Numbered from the stretch's first letter, positions 8,131 through 16,825 are shown. The stretch is 53,764 nucleotides of DNA from Candidatus Gastranaerophilales bacterium (GCA_944322935.1 CALUQO010000017.1:1-53764); one strand, 5' to 3'. Notes: generated by a model not told the origin, from the letters alone. Program-made: numbers and translations.

Positions 8131-9684
8131 TTATGCTCCTAATTGGGTTATTATTTCCATTAAATCTGCTGCTGTATTAAATACTCTTGCCGAGGCTTCG
8201 TAAGAACGCTGGAATTTGATTAAGTCCGAGAGTTCCTGATTCAAATCCACACCGGTGTAGGCGTTTCTTTGTTCTTCGGCTTGAGTTGCGACTGATTGCT
8301 GGGCAGTGGCTGCTTCGTTTATTGTTTGTACTTTTGAACCTATGTCAGCTACAAGACTTGTAATAAATCCGCTCAAAGTTTGACCTTCGCCGGGTGGTGT
8401 TGAGTTACTTAAATCAGGAATTTTTAAGGTTTCAAGCTGATTAAATCTCTCAAGGTTAGATGTATTGCCCACGGCGTTAGGGTCCATATCGGCATCGCCT
8501 CGTGCTGTAGCAATAAGCTTAGGATCTTTTAAAATTGCATCATTAATTTTTATATTTGCTGCTGTAAAATCTCCGCCGCCTTCTGCCACAAAAATAGGTT
8601 CCGTTGCCTGAACAAGCTGTCCGTTTTCGTCTATACAATAGGGTATGGTGCCGTCTGCGGTTCCGGTTTGTATATTGTTCATTTCTTCGGCAAAGGCTTT
8701 GGCAATTCTGTCTATTTCGTCCAGAGTAGATTTGTAGCTGAGTTCTCCGTCAGCACCGGAGTCAATAATCGCTTTTATTGAGCCTGATGTGAATTGATCC
8801 GTAACGTCTGATTTTTTTACATTGCCCTCCATATCAAGAAGCTGGATTGCAACGGGGTTGTTTTCATCATCGGTTTGCACCGCATTCAACTGAAGCTTTT
8901 GTTCACCGCCTTCTACGAGGACTTTGTTGCCCAGATGAACATTCACCGTTCCGTTAGTGTTTGTTGTTATGGTAAGGGGCATTGCCTGCGAGATTTCGTC
9001 CAACAAAACATCTCTCTGGTCCAGAAGGTCGTTATTTGCACTTCCGCCTGCCATTGATTTTGATATTTCGGTGTTGATTTCAGCAAGCTGTGCCAGTTTG
9101 TCATTCAATTCATCAACACTCATTTTAATTTGTGATTTGTCAAAGCTGTCAGGGTCGCCTATTGTACCGACTGCCTGTTCTCTCATGGATTGCAGGCTCG
9201 AGGACATGCTGTTTAACATATTAGCAACATCTTCTGCTGCTTCAACAAAAGCTATGCGGTATGCATTGTTAGTCGGATCTGTTGTCAGAGCCTGTGAAGC
9301 CGAGAAAAAGTCTGACAATTTTTGCTGCAAACCTGTTGAACTCAATTCGTTGTTCAGCAAATTTTCAATATTATTTGTCATTGAACCTATCTGGTTGTAG
9401 TAGCCGTATTCCGTGTATTGTTCTCTAAAGTAATTGTCAAGCCACTGGGCACGGTTGCGGTTTATTGCCACAAGCTGTGCTCCGTTGCCGATTTGAAGGC
9501 TTCCGATTGAAGAACAATAATTATACGAGTTATAAGCCGGGATAGAGCTGAAGGCAACGCTTTGTTTTGAATAACCCGTGGTATTCATATTTGAAATGTT
9601 GTTGCTCACAACGTTTAATGCAGCTTGGTTGTTTGCAATTGAATGCTGTGACATATTCAAAATACTGATTAATGAAGTTGACAT
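8131..9684 (-). CDS. flgK: Flagellar hook-associated protein FlgK (HAP1)
   Basis: A 517-residue axial protein. The N-terminus has the rod/hook signature NVVSNNISNMNTTGYS (about residues 25-40). The C-terminus ends with a helix containing QRSYEASARVFNTAADLM, typical of FlgK. FlgK joins the hook to FlgL and is secreted by the flagellar export apparatus, so it has no signal peptide. It follows flgN by 17 bases. FlgN is its usual export chaperone. An AGGA site precedes the ATG. Confidence 0.95.
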   Translation of the reverse strand: MSTSLISILNMSQHSIANNQAALNVVSNNISNMNTTGYSKQSVAFSSIPAYNSYNYCSSIGSLQIGNGAQLVAINRNRAQWLDNYFREQYTEYGYYNQIGSMTNNIENLLNNELSSTGLQQKLSDFFSASQALTTDPTNNAYRIAFVEAAEDVANMLNSMSSSLQSMREQAVGTIGDPDSFDKSQIKMSVDELNDKLAQLAEINTEISKSMAGGSANNDLLDQRDVLLDEISQAMPLTITTNTNGTVNVHLGNKVLVEGGEQKLQLNAVQTDDENNPVAIQLLDMEGNVKKSDVTDQFTSGSIKAIIDSGADGELSYKSTLDEIDRIAKAFAEEMNNIQTGTADGTIPYCIDENGQLVQATEPIFVAEGGGDFTAANIKINDAILKDPKLIATARGDADMDPNAVGNTSNLERFNQLETLKIPDLSNSTPPGEGQTLSGFITSLVADIGSKVQTINEAATAQQSVATQAEEQRNAYTGVDLNQELSDLIKFQRSYEASARVFNTAADLMEIITQLGA

Positions 9685-9701
9685 GGTTTTTTTCCTGTTT
9701 T

Positions 9702-10202
9702 TTAAGCTTCTTCTACAATTGATGACATTTTCAGCCTGTCATCTGTTATGTTCTGGCCTTTTGCATTGTATTCATTATTAACTGTTGTTACGCCTTTGAG
9801 CATTGCTTCAATAGTTTTACCCGTTAAAAGCAGACCGTGTTTTGTCAGTTCTATATTAATTTTTTCGAGTTTATAAATTCTTTTAGCAAGCTCGTTAACT
9901 TCTGCTTTTTTCTGTTCAAGCTTTTTTGCAGTTTGTTCATCTGTATTTTTAATTTTGTTGATGATATCCGTTATGGAAAATGTCGGGATATCAAGGGATT
10001 TTGTCACGTTTTTTCTTGCTTCGGACAGGTCGTTGATTGTTTTGTAAGTGTTGATAATTTTGGCATCAACATCATACAGGTCTGTGGCCTTGCCTTTGAT
10101 AAGAATCTCTTTTTTATCCGTATAGAGTTTTTCTATATTTTTATAACCGTCAATTTCTTTATCTATGAGGTTTTCTAACTCTTTTATCTGTTTTGTAATC
10201 AT
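9702..10202 (-). CDS. flgN: FlgN-like flagellar export chaperone
   Basis: A 166-residue helical, coiled-coil protein immediately upstream of flgK. FlgN proteins keep FlgK and FlgL unfolded and deliver them to the export gate. They are poorly conserved, so the call rests on size, all-helical composition, absence of a signal peptide, and position before flgK-flgL. Residues 75-130 are strongly heptad-like with repeated Lys/Glu. A GGGAGA ribosome binding site precedes the ATG. Confidence 0.8.
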   Translation of the reverse strand: MITKQIKELENLIDKEIDGYKNIEKLYTDKKEILIKGKATDLYDVDAKIINTYKTINDLSEARKNVTKSLDIPTFSITDIINKIKNTDEQTAKKLEQKKAEVNELAKRIYKLEKINIELTKHGLLLTGKTIEAMLKGVTTVNNEYNAKGQNITDDRLKMSSIVEEA

Positions 10203-10232
10203 GATGTTCTCCCGTGTTATTTAAAAATTTTT

Positions 10233-10517
10233 TCAGGCAAGGTATTCTACAATAACGCTTCTGCCGTAGCTTAGCCCGTATTTTATATCGTCGTCTGTCA
10301 GGTCGTTTTCTCCTACCATTTGCGCATATTTTTTGATTTCGTTTACGTTTTGTGATTTTAAAATTGAATCATCGTTTATATCAATTCCTTCTGAAATTTG
10401 AGGTTCGTTTGTTTGTATTGTTTCGGCGGAAGATGCGGCTTTTGTATTTTTAAATGCGTTTGCTGCATTTAAAAGTTGTATTGCGCTTACGTGTGATGAA
10501 TTAACTGACCCTAACAT
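10233..10517 (-). CDS. Flagellar-operon protein in the flgM position; possible anti-sigma factor
   Basis: A 94-residue protein between flgJ and flgN, where many flagellar operons place flgM (the anti-sigma-28 factor). The N-terminal half is low-complexity and Asn/Ser/Ala-rich, probably disordered as in FlgM. The C-terminal third (from about residue 58) holds a helical segment ending DDDIKYGLSYGRSVIVEYLA. FlgM proteins keep the sigma-binding helices at this end, but I do not see the standard FlgM consensus. FlgM function is therefore an inference from position and size. An AAGGAG site lies 13 bases before the ATG. Confidence 0.6.
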   Translation of the reverse strand: MLGSVNSSHVSAIQLLNAANAFKNTKAASSAETIQTNEPQISEGIDINDDSILKSQNVNEIKKYAQMVGENDLTDDDIKYGLSYGRSVIVEYLA

Positions 10518-10523
10518 TTATAC

Positions 10524-10931
10524 TTATATCTCCTTGTCGACTCTTGGCATTTTCCCTGCAGTTGCAGCGTTAGCTGCGGTAATTTCATCAGCTTCTTTAG
10601 GAAGTGATTTTTCCATTTGTGTATAAATTTGTTTTGCAAAACCTACTGTTGAGTTCGGGTTGGAAGCAATCTGGCGTCCGACTTCGTTAAAGATAAAGGA
10701 TTTGAATTTATCCATGTATTTGTCATCACTGCCAAAGATTCCGCCTTCTTTGTCCACGCTTTTATCCAGTGCGGAAATCATTTTTGTCACAAATATGGCT
10801 TCAAATTCTGTTGAAACTTTTTTTAACTGGGCTTTTTGTGAGCCGAGTCTTTTGATGTTATCGAGAGTTTGAACATCCGTATTGATGATATCTGCGGGTA
10901 ATGATGATGTTTGTGCTGATATAAATGACAT
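10524..10931 (-). CDS. flgJ: FlgJ-type rod-binding protein, without the muramidase domain
   Basis: A 135-residue protein matching the N-terminal rod-capping domain of FlgJ. The core reads EFEAIFVTKMISALDK, then a Gly-rich turn, then a second helix with FIFNEVGRQIAS (residues about 42-105). In gammaproteobacteria FlgJ is fused to a peptidoglycan hydrolase. Here that part is missing, and a separate lytic transglycosylase gene opens the operon. The stop of flgI is one base from this start, and AGAGGT precedes the ATG. It would cap the growing rod in the periplasm. Confidence 0.85.
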   Translation of the reverse strand: MSFISAQTSSLPADIINTDVQTLDNIKRLGSQKAQLKKVSTEFEAIFVTKMISALDKSVDKEGGIFGSDDKYMDKFKSFIFNEVGRQIASNPNSTVGFAKQIYTQMEKSLPKEADEITAANAATAGKMPRVDKEI

Positions 10932-10932
10932 G

Positions 10933-12036
10933 TTATATTACCTCTATTTCCGCCTGAAGGCTGCCTGCTTCTCGAAGTGCCTGCAGGATTGATATTAAGT
11001 CAATCGGGGCAACGCCGATTGCGTTGAGTGCTCTGACTAAATCATTGAGCGTGCTGTTAGCAGGCATGGTGACAAGGCTTCCCGTACCTTTGTTAACCGA
11101 TATTGCGCTGTTGGCGAAAGCTGTTGTTGAGCCGCCCGTAAACGGTTCGGGCTGTGAAATCTGATTTGTTGTTTGTACTGTTACCGTTATGTTTCCGTGA
11201 GCAACTGCAGCCGGAAGGAGTTTAACTTCGCTGCCTATGACAACAGTTCCTGTTCTTTCGTTAACAACGACTCTTGCTTTGTCGTTTGTTGCATCCACCA
11301 TCATGTTTTCGAGTATTGAAAGGAATGCGATTCTGTCGTTGTTGAATTTTGCGGGGATTGCAACTTTGATGCTTGAACCGTCCATGGCTCTTGCTGCAGT
11401 GACGTTTTTGCTTATTGCATTTGCAACTCTTGTTGCCATTGTGTAATCCGAGCGGTCAAGCAGAAGTGTCAGAGAATTTTCGTCCCCGATTGTAGTGTTA
11501 ATATCTCTTTCAACAATACCGCCTCTGGGAATTCTTCCGGTTGTTGTAATGGCCGTTCTTGTGCTGGAGCCGTTGGAGTCTTTTGAAATACCGCCGACTG
11601 ATACGGGCCCTTGACCTATTGCAACAATTTCTCCGTTAGGTGCACGCAATTGAGTTTGTACAAGTACACCGCCTTCAAGGCTCTTTGCGTCCGCCATTGT
11701 GGAAACGGTTAAGTCAATCTGGTCGCCGTTTTTAGCAAACGGTGGAACTGTTGCCGTAACGAGAACCGCAGCTGATGAACCTTTTTGGATGTAGTTTGAT
11801 TGTTCAATTACCGTACCGAGGTTTTTTAATAACATCTGGTTTGTAATCTGGGTTGAACGGGAGTTGTCGCCTGTACCGGGCAAACCTACCACAACACCGT
11901 AACCGACAAGCTGGTTGTTTCTGACACCTTTTACGTGGGCAATGTCTTTGATTCTTACCATTGCCGACATTGTTTCTATCGGAAACAGACCGGTTATCAT
12001 TAATGTTATTAAAAGTATTGTGAATAATTTTTTCAT
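10933..12036 (-). CDS. flgI: Flagellar P-ring protein FlgI
   Basis: A 367-residue periplasmic protein. A Sec signal peptide occupies about residues 1-25 (MKK, hydrophobic core, SAMV boundary). The mature start RIKDIAHVKGVRNNQLVGYG is the classic FlgI opening. FlgI forms the P ring around the rod in the peptidoglycan layer, so its presence shows a diderm envelope. It follows flgH by 26 bases, with CAGGA before the ATG. The length matches the family (about 365). Confidence 0.97.
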   Translation of the reverse strand: MKKLFTILLITLMITGLFPIETMSAMVRIKDIAHVKGVRNNQLVGYGVVVGLPGTGDNSRSTQITNQMLLKNLGTVIEQSNYIQKGSSAAVLVTATVPPFAKNGDQIDLTVSTMADAKSLEGGVLVQTQLRAPNGEIVAIGQGPVSVGGISKDSNGSSTRTAITTTGRIPRGGIVERDINTTIGDENSLTLLLDRSDYTMATRVANAISKNVTAARAMDGSSIKVAIPAKFNNDRIAFLSILENMMVDATNDKARVVVNERTGTVVIGSEVKLLPAAVAHGNITVTVQTTNQISQPEPFTGGSTTAFANSAISVNKGTGSLVTMPANSTLNDLVRALNAIGVAPIDLISILQALREAGSLQAEIEVI

Positions 12037-12062
12037 TTTTATTATCCTGTTTTTGTTTGTTA

Positions 12063-12704
12063 TTAGAACAGATATCTTACTGCTCTGTTGATGAAGCCTT
12101 CGTTGCCTGCTCTTGTTACAGAACCTTTGCCTGCCAGTGCGAATTGCAGGTTAGCCACGTTTCTTGAGCTTACCTGACCGTTCTGGTCAATCCATCTCGG
12201 GTCTACAACACCGCTTACGAGAAAATCAACTCTTTCCGTTCCGTTCAGTATTGTTTTTTTACCCTGTACCATCAGGTTTCCGTTAGGTAAAAGTTGTACA
12301 ACCTGTACTGTGACATAATCGGTCACGCCCATTGAACGCTGGTTTGAGGTTGTACTTTCTACGGTGTTGGAACCCCCGAAGTTGTTAAACTGATTGTTTA
12401 ACGGAGTGCCGGGTAAAATTTTGTTTAAGAAGTTTGTAAAGTTGTCGACGGTATTTGAAGATCTGTCAGCGGAATAGTTTAACGAATCGTTGACAGTAAT
12501 AGTTTCGTTTAAAACGATTGTGACAAGGTCGCCGACAGAACGTGCTCTCACGCTGCCAAAGAGAGATTTAGGCTCGGCATAATAAGATTGCGAAGCTCCG
12601 AGCACATAAAGCGATTCCGCTTTGGCGCTTTCGACTCCTGACAGCAGCATTAAAACTGCCGCAAGTGCTATTATTATTTTTTTTGTATTTTTAATCTTAG
12701 CCAT
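12063..12704 (-). CDS. flgH: Flagellar L-ring protein FlgH, lacking a lipobox cysteine
   Basis: A 213-residue outer-membrane ring protein. Recognisable FlgH features are SLFGSVRARSVGDLVTIVL (about residues 47-65), the NETITVNDS segment, and the C-terminal VSGVVDPRWI and NLQFALAGKG blocks. FlgH is normally a lipoprotein with a cysteine after the signal peptide. Here residues 1-29 form a signal peptide ending ESAKA with no cysteine, so cleavage by signal peptidase I is predicted. A GGGGAG site lies about 14 bases before the ATG. The gene sits between flgA and flgI. Confidence 0.94.
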   Translation of the reverse strand: MAKIKNTKKIIIALAAVLMLLSGVESAKAESLYVLGASQSYYAEPKSLFGSVRARSVGDLVTIVLNETITVNDSLNYSADRSSNTVDNFTNFLNKILPGTPLNNQFNNFGGSNTVESTTSNQRSMGVTDYVTVQVVQLLPNGNLMVQGKKTILNGTERVDFLVSGVVDPRWIDQNGQVSSRNVANLQFALAGKGSVTRAGNEGFINRAVRYLF

Positions 12705-12736
12705 TTTTTATTTTATCTCTCCCCTGAAAAAATTTT

Positions 12737-13468
12737 TTATATCTGTACAAGCACCTGATTTGTTCCTATGACTTCGCCTGTATATATTTTGTTAAACCTT
12801 TTGTTTTTTACCTGAATCATATCGCCTTTGTTGCCCTGCATAAGTGCCGTGCCTTCCACAGAGACGGTCAGGTTTGAATTTGTTTTGAAGTTTACTGTCA
12901 CCATTGCATTTTTAACAACATCGGGTTTTGCCATGGTATATCTTTTTGTGATTATGTCACCGGGATAAAACATCTTTTTGGCAACAAGTTCTTTTGATAT
13001 ATCGTTAGCATTCACCGTGTTATCGAGGTTGCCCATGATATCAACTTTTTTAAATTCCACGGATTGAAGAGGTATAACTTTATCTCTTGCTATAACTTCT
13101 TTTGCAACTGCAACATATTTGTAGGCTTTTGTTTCAATCGGGACATAATATGTTCTTGCGTATGAATTGTTAACTTTGATATTTACCTTTTTAAATTCTT
13201 TGGCGGTCATATTGTTGTAACCGTTGGAAACAATTTCTACGGTTACTTTCCCATCAGGAAGATTAAAGCTCTGTATGGGAATATGTCCGACAGTAACATC
13301 ACACTCATCAAGGTCATATTTTTCCAGATCTTTTTTAGCCTGTGCAGCAACAAGAGATTTAAACTTTTCTGCGGGAAGAACCTGAGCAAAGCACTGTGAA
13401 GCGAGTCCTGTTAATACAAAACCCGTTAATGTCAAAATTGTTAAAGATGTTTTAATTAATTTTTTCAT
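12737..13468 (-). CDS. flgA: Flagellar P-ring assembly chaperone FlgA
   Basis: A 243-residue exported protein with an N-terminal signal peptide (residues 1-28, ending CFA-QV) and a C-terminal SAF-type domain (about 115-240). Typical FlgA features are the segment VIARDKVIPLQSVEFKKVDI, then PGDIITKRY, then MVTVNFK. FlgA is a periplasmic chaperone for assembly of the FlgI P ring. An AGAAAG site precedes the ATG. It follows flgG by 26 bases in the flagellar operon. Confidence 0.9.
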   Translation of the reverse strand: MKKLIKTSLTILTLTGFVLTGLASQCFAQVLPAEKFKSLVAAQAKKDLEKYDLDECDVTVGHIPIQSFNLPDGKVTVEIVSNGYNNMTAKEFKKVNIKVNNSYARTYYVPIETKAYKYVAVAKEVIARDKVIPLQSVEFKKVDIMGNLDNTVNANDISKELVAKKMFYPGDIITKRYTMAKPDVVKNAMVTVNFKTNSNLTVSVEGTALMQGNKGDMIQVKNKRFNKIYTGEVIGTNQVLVQI

Positions 13469-13494
13469 GCTGCTTTCTTTTTTATCTGAAATTA

Positions 13495-14283
13495 TTAGCT
13501 GACAATCTGGTTGGTTGTTCTTAAGATATCAGAGGCTGCCGTAATGATTTTTGAGTTTGTTTCAAACGCTCTTTCCGCTTTGATAAGGTTAATCATTTCG
13601 TCAACGATTTGTACGTTAGAGCCTTCTAAAAACGCCTGTTGAATTGAACCCAAACCGTCCTGATCGGGGGTACCCGGAATAGGAGTACCTGAGGCGGGAG
13701 TTTCCACAAACAGGTTGTGGCCTATGGATAACAAGCCTGCAGGGTTTTGGAATCTTACAAGCTGAATTTGTCCGACAATTGTTTGTGTGTTGTCATTGCC
13801 TACTTTAACGGAAACGTTACCGTCCGGTGTGATGTTAACCTCGGTTGTGTTTTGCGGAATTGTGATTTGCGGCTGCAGAAGATATCCGTCTGATGTACAC
13901 AACTGACCTACAGCATCGGGAGAAAAAGAACCGTCCCTTGTGTAAGCTAAAGTTCCGTCAGGTCTTACAATCTGGAAGAAGCCTTCACCTTCGATAGCCA
14001 TATCATATTTGTTGCCTGTGCTTTGCATTACGCCGCCCGTCATAACTTTTCTTGTGGCAGAAGTTTTTACACCCAGCCCGATTTCAACACCGACAGGCTG
14101 ATAGGTACCCTGTGTAATCATTGCACCCGGCGTTCTTACTGCGGTTGAGAGAAGGTCTTGAAATTCGGCTCTGGACTTTTTGAAACCTGATGTGTTAACG
14201 TTAGCAACGTTGTTAGCCACAACGTCCAAATTGTTTTGTTGTGCTATCATCCCTGTTGCTGCTGTCGTTAGTGATCTTAACAT
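13495..14283 (-). CDS. flgG: Flagellar distal rod protein FlgG
   Basis: A 262-residue axial protein of the expected length for FlgG. Its N-terminus has NNLDVVANNVANVNTSGFKK and the C-terminus the FlgG/FlgE helix FLEGSNVQIVDEMINLIKAERAFETNSK in outline (residues about 225-255). The centre has EGEGFFQI and RDGSF, as in FlgG. It forms the distal rod that passes through the P and L rings. A GGGAGA site precedes the ATG. It is 27 bases downstream of a second FlgF/FlgG-like gene. Confidence 0.94.
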   Translation of the reverse strand: MLRSLTTAATGMIAQQNNLDVVANNVANVNTSGFKKSRAEFQDLLSTAVRTPGAMITQGTYQPVGVEIGLGVKTSATRKVMTGGVMQSTGNKYDMAIEGEGFFQIVRPDGTLAYTRDGSFSPDAVGQLCTSDGYLLQPQITIPQNTTEVNITPDGNVSVKVGNDNTQTIVGQIQLVRFQNPAGLLSIGHNLFVETPASGTPIPGTPDQDGLGSIQQAFLEGSNVQIVDEMINLIKAERAFETNSKIITAASDILRTTNQIVS

Positions 14284-14310
14284 TTTATTTTATCTCCCGT
14301 GGATTATTTT

Positions 14311-15126
14311 TTATGAGTTTAGTCTGCCTAAATTTATTGTTTGTGAAAGCTGGTTTGATTTTTCTCTTACCAGTGTACTGAGTGTTTCATAGTTACGTGA
14401 AACATTGATTGAATTAATCATTTCGTTAATTACATTTGCGTTGGAAAGTTCGATTGCGCCCTGTTGAATTGAAAATTTTTGTGCTCTTAATTCAGGGTTT
14501 GTATTTATGTCTTTTGGAACATACATTGAGGTGCCGATGGCCATCATGTTATCTTTGTCCGCAAAATCAAAAATACCTATTCTTTGCAATGCCTGAGTAT
14601 TTTCATTTCTTGTTGCAACAATCATCCCGTCTTCGTTTACAGTCAATTGTTTTTCCGAACTTATGTTTAGTTCGACCATATTCAAACGGATGGGCTGGTT
14701 AAGTTCGTCTAAAACAAGGTTGCCCTGCATGTCGGTTAATAGGTTTTGAGAATTTATGCAAAAAGAACCGTTTCTTGTGTACATAATGCTGCCGTCGGGT
14801 GCTCTCAGTTTAAAGAAGCCGTCGCCTTCAATCCCTAAATCAAGCGGGTTGTCCGTTCTTGATAAAGTGCCTTGAGAAAATTCGTGGACAAGTTTGTTTG
14901 TAACAGAGCCCATGCTTATTTCGCCGACCAATCTGCCGTCGTGGTTTTTGGGGTTGTTTCTTTCAACGGGTTCTTCAATGAGTGCATTGTAAACGTTTCT
15001 GAAAGACAAACCTTCTTTTTTATAGCCCGCTGTGTTAACGTTGGCTATGTTGTTTGCGATGGAATCCTGAAAATCAATCAGGCTCATCATACCTTTTGCT
15101 GCTATGTCGATACCTCTTGAAATCAA
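14311..15126 (-). CDS. flgF: Flagellar rod protein of the FlgF/FlgG family
   Basis: A 271-residue hook-basal body protein. It has the N-terminal signature SIANNIANVNTAGYKKEG and a C-terminal helix with INSINVSRNYETLSTLV. The pair of adjacent FlgG-like genes fits flgF (this one) then flgG. FlgF and FlgHoc/FlhP types are hard to tell apart by eye. The start is TTG, preceded by a strong GGGAGGT site. The start overlaps the stop of the lytic transglycosylase gene by four bases (TTGA), giving translational coupling. Confidence 0.85.
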   Translation of the reverse strand: MISRGIDIAAKGMMSLIDFQDSIANNIANVNTAGYKKEGLSFRNVYNALIEEPVERNNPKNHDGRLVGEISMGSVTNKLVHEFSQGTLSRTDNPLDLGIEGDGFFKLRAPDGSIMYTRNGSFCINSQNLLTDMQGNLVLDELNQPIRLNMVELNISSEKQLTVNEDGMIVATRNENTQALQRIGIFDFADKDNMMAIGTSMYVPKDINTNPELRAQKFSIQQGAIELSNANVINEMINSINVSRNYETLSTLVREKSNQLSQTINLGRLNS

Positions 15127-15740
15127 GATTGACCTCCCTGTGCCGAGTATTTTTGATACATACTCATGATATTTTTAACGTAGTTTTGTGTTTCTTTATA
15201 AGGCGGTATGCCGTTATATTTTGCAACTGCATTGGGGCCTGCATTGTATGCGGCAAGGGCAAGAGATTTGTCGCCGCCGAATCTGTCTAAAAGGCCTTTA
15301 AGATATTTTGTTCCGCCTGCGATGTTTTGCTCCGGGTCATAGGCATCTTTTACGCCAAGTGAATTAGCAGTAGCCGGCATAAGCTGCATTAATCCCATTG
15401 CCCCGCAGTGAGAGGTTACATCGCTTTGAAAACCTGATTCCTGTTTTATAACCGCTTTAACAAATGCACTGTCAAGACCGTTTTTTGCGGAATATTCTTC
15501 AATAAGAGCGTCTATATCTGCATTGCCGTCCGGTTTTGAAACTAACTCACTGGAAAATATTTTTTGTGCAAACGGGGTGTCTTTTACTTTTTCCGGTTTT
15601 TTAGACATGTTGGCATCAAGAATTTTTTGAAAATCCTGATTTGATGTGACAGGATTTGTGCCAAAAGAATTTAAGCTGTTGAAAGTGCTTTCAATAGCTT
15701 GTATGCGTCTTAGAGTAATATCTAATCCCGTAAGTTCCAC
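15123..15740 (-). CDS. Lytic transglycosylase (SLT/GH23), first gene of the flagellar operon
   Basis: A 205-residue protein with a C-terminal GH23 lysozyme-like domain (about residues 80-200). The catalytic glutamate is E101 in VIKQESGF, followed by GLMQLMPATA and AAYNAGP. It would cut peptidoglycan glycan strands to let the flagellar rod through. The first 75 residues are polar and no Sec signal peptide is visible, so export by the flagellar apparatus is plausible, as for FlgJ. The start is GTG with AGGA about ten bases upstream. The FlgJ in this operon lacks its own hydrolase domain, so this gene probably supplies it. Confidence 0.88.
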   Translation of the reverse strand: MELTGLDITLRRIQAIESTFNSLNSFGTNPVTSNQDFQKILDANMSKKPEKVKDTPFAQKIFSSELVSKPDGNADIDALIEEYSAKNGLDSAFVKAVIKQESGFQSDVTSHCGAMGLMQLMPATANSLGVKDAYDPEQNIAGGTKYLKGLLDRFGGDKSLALAAYNAGPNAVAKYNGIPPYKETQNYVKNIMSMYQKYSAQGGQS

Positions 15741-15903
15741 TATTCTTTTTTCCTGCCCAAGTTAATTTCTTACCATTATCGGGAGATAATACACTCCCTC
15801 ATACATTAAATTACTCTATATGCAGTATTTTCTCATCAACCCGATGGTTGAAATTTTTTTGGGCATATTGACCATGTGGTTAATAGTAATTTTTAAGCGT
15901 TTA

Positions 15904-16194
15904 TTATAATTCCGACGGATTAATCAAATAAGGGTCATCTACGGGGGATGTGATTTCCGCACAGAAACGATTTTGACTGTAATTGCACCTGTATATTTTA
16001 TCAAGATATTTACCGCGTACACCCATTGCATTAAGCCCGACAGGAGCAGGCGGCATATAAAATATTTCTTTTAACAGTGCATACAATTTTGTCAGATATT
16101 TTTCATAAACTATAGTCGCTACCATGCCTATAAAAGCAAGGAGTAAAAGAACAATGTCTTTGAATTTAATTAATATTTCTTTCAGATATTTCAC
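15904..16194 (-). CDS. Small hypothetical protein with one membrane helix
   Basis: I do not recognise this protein. The frame extends to an ATG at 16221, but a GTG at 16194 has GGAG five bases before it and gives a 96-residue product, so I prefer that start. Near the N-terminus is one hydrophobic segment (about 18-20 residues, starting near residue 10). The C-terminal half is polar, with a Pro-rich patch and two cysteines, and probably lies outside or inside the membrane as a small globular part. It is divergent from the DUF1858 gene. Confidence 0.5.
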   Translation of the reverse strand: MKYLKEILIKFKDIVLLLLAFIGMVATIVYEKYLTKLYALLKEIFYMPPAPVGLNAMGVRGKYLDKIYRCNYSQNRFCAEITSPVDDPYLINPSEL

Positions 16195-16200
16195 GAGCAC

Positions 16201-16229
16201 TCCACATAAAGCTATTTTCAATGTATAAT
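16201..16229 (+). promoter_or_regulatory. Predicted promoter for the DUF1858 gene
   Basis: TCCACA (16201-16206) and a perfect TATAAT (16224-16229) have a 17-base spacer. The start point near 16236 gives a leader of about 58 bases before the ATG at 16294, with a GAAAGGA-type ribosome binding site. Confidence 0.5.
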
Positions 16230-16293
16230 CTTATTAATGAAATTAAACGTATAGTCAACAAAAATTAATTAAAGTATGAAAGGATAAATTATT

Positions 16294-16497
16294 ATGGCAG
16301 GAAAAGTAACAAAAGACATGGGTCTTATAGAGATAGTCCAAAATCATCCGGAAGCATTAGAAGTTTTTGCAAAGTATGGTCTTGGCTGTATTGGTTGTGC
16401 AGCTGCAAGATATGAAAATCTCGAAGCTGGTGCAAAAGTTCACGGTGTGGATCCCGATGTTATGGTTGCGGAAATTAATGCATTAATTGGTGAATAA
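16294..16497 (+). CDS. DUF1858 small redox-disulfide protein
   Basis: A 67-residue protein that is one DUF1858 domain. Hallmarks are the opening TKDMGLIEIVQNHPEALEVF and the glycine-cysteine motif LGCIGC (about residues 30-36), followed by Ala/Arg-rich helix residues. Proteins of this family carry a CxxC disulfide and occur beside hybrid-cluster proteins and other anaerobic redox enzymes; the exact reaction is not known. The gene is monocistronic with its own promoter and a strong terminator. It fits an anaerobic lifestyle. Confidence 0.9.
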   Translation: MAGKVTKDMGLIEIVQNHPEALEVFAKYGLGCIGCAAARYENLEAGAKVHGVDPDVMVAEINALIGE

Positions 16498-16516
16498 TTT
16501 ATTAACTTTGATAAAA

Positions 16517-16547
16517 AAATACTCCCAAAATAAAATTGGGAGTATTT
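16517..16547 (+). terminator. Intrinsic terminator of the DUF1858 gene
   Basis: A 12-bp stem (AAATACTCCCAA with TTGGGAGTATTT) has a seven-base loop and is followed by a T-rich run. It may also serve the convergent small ORF. Confidence 0.85.
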
Positions 16548-16568
16548 TTATTTTTTATTTAAAAAATT

Positions 16569-16727
16569 TTATTTGTTCTTTATTTCAATAGGAACGGTAG
16601 CATATCTTATGCAGCGATAGATTGGATTGTCTACCGGTTTTTTGTATGTTTGAGTTTCTTTTTCTTCCGTCAAAAAATCATCTGCATCACGGCCGATTAA
16701 AAATTTCATAAACGTTAAACTATACAT
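16569..16727 (-). CDS. Small hypothetical protein
   Basis: The frame can be read from 16772, but an AGGTG site lies just before an ATG at 16727, giving a 52-residue product that I prefer. It starts with a short hydrophobic/aromatic stretch, then an acidic region, then PVDNPIYRCIRY. I do not recognise it. No domain can be assigned, and the gene could be spurious, although the ribosome binding site and the shared terminator region support it. Confidence 0.45.
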   Translation of the reverse strand: MYSLTFMKFLIGRDADDFLTEEKETQTYKKPVDNPIYRCIRYATVPIEIKNK

Positions 16728-16825
16728 TAAAGAACACCTACGCTTTCCACTTATATATATAAACACAAGCAAATATCATTTTTTGCATGATTTTTAAAAA
16801 TGTTTACAAAATTTTAACAAACGAT

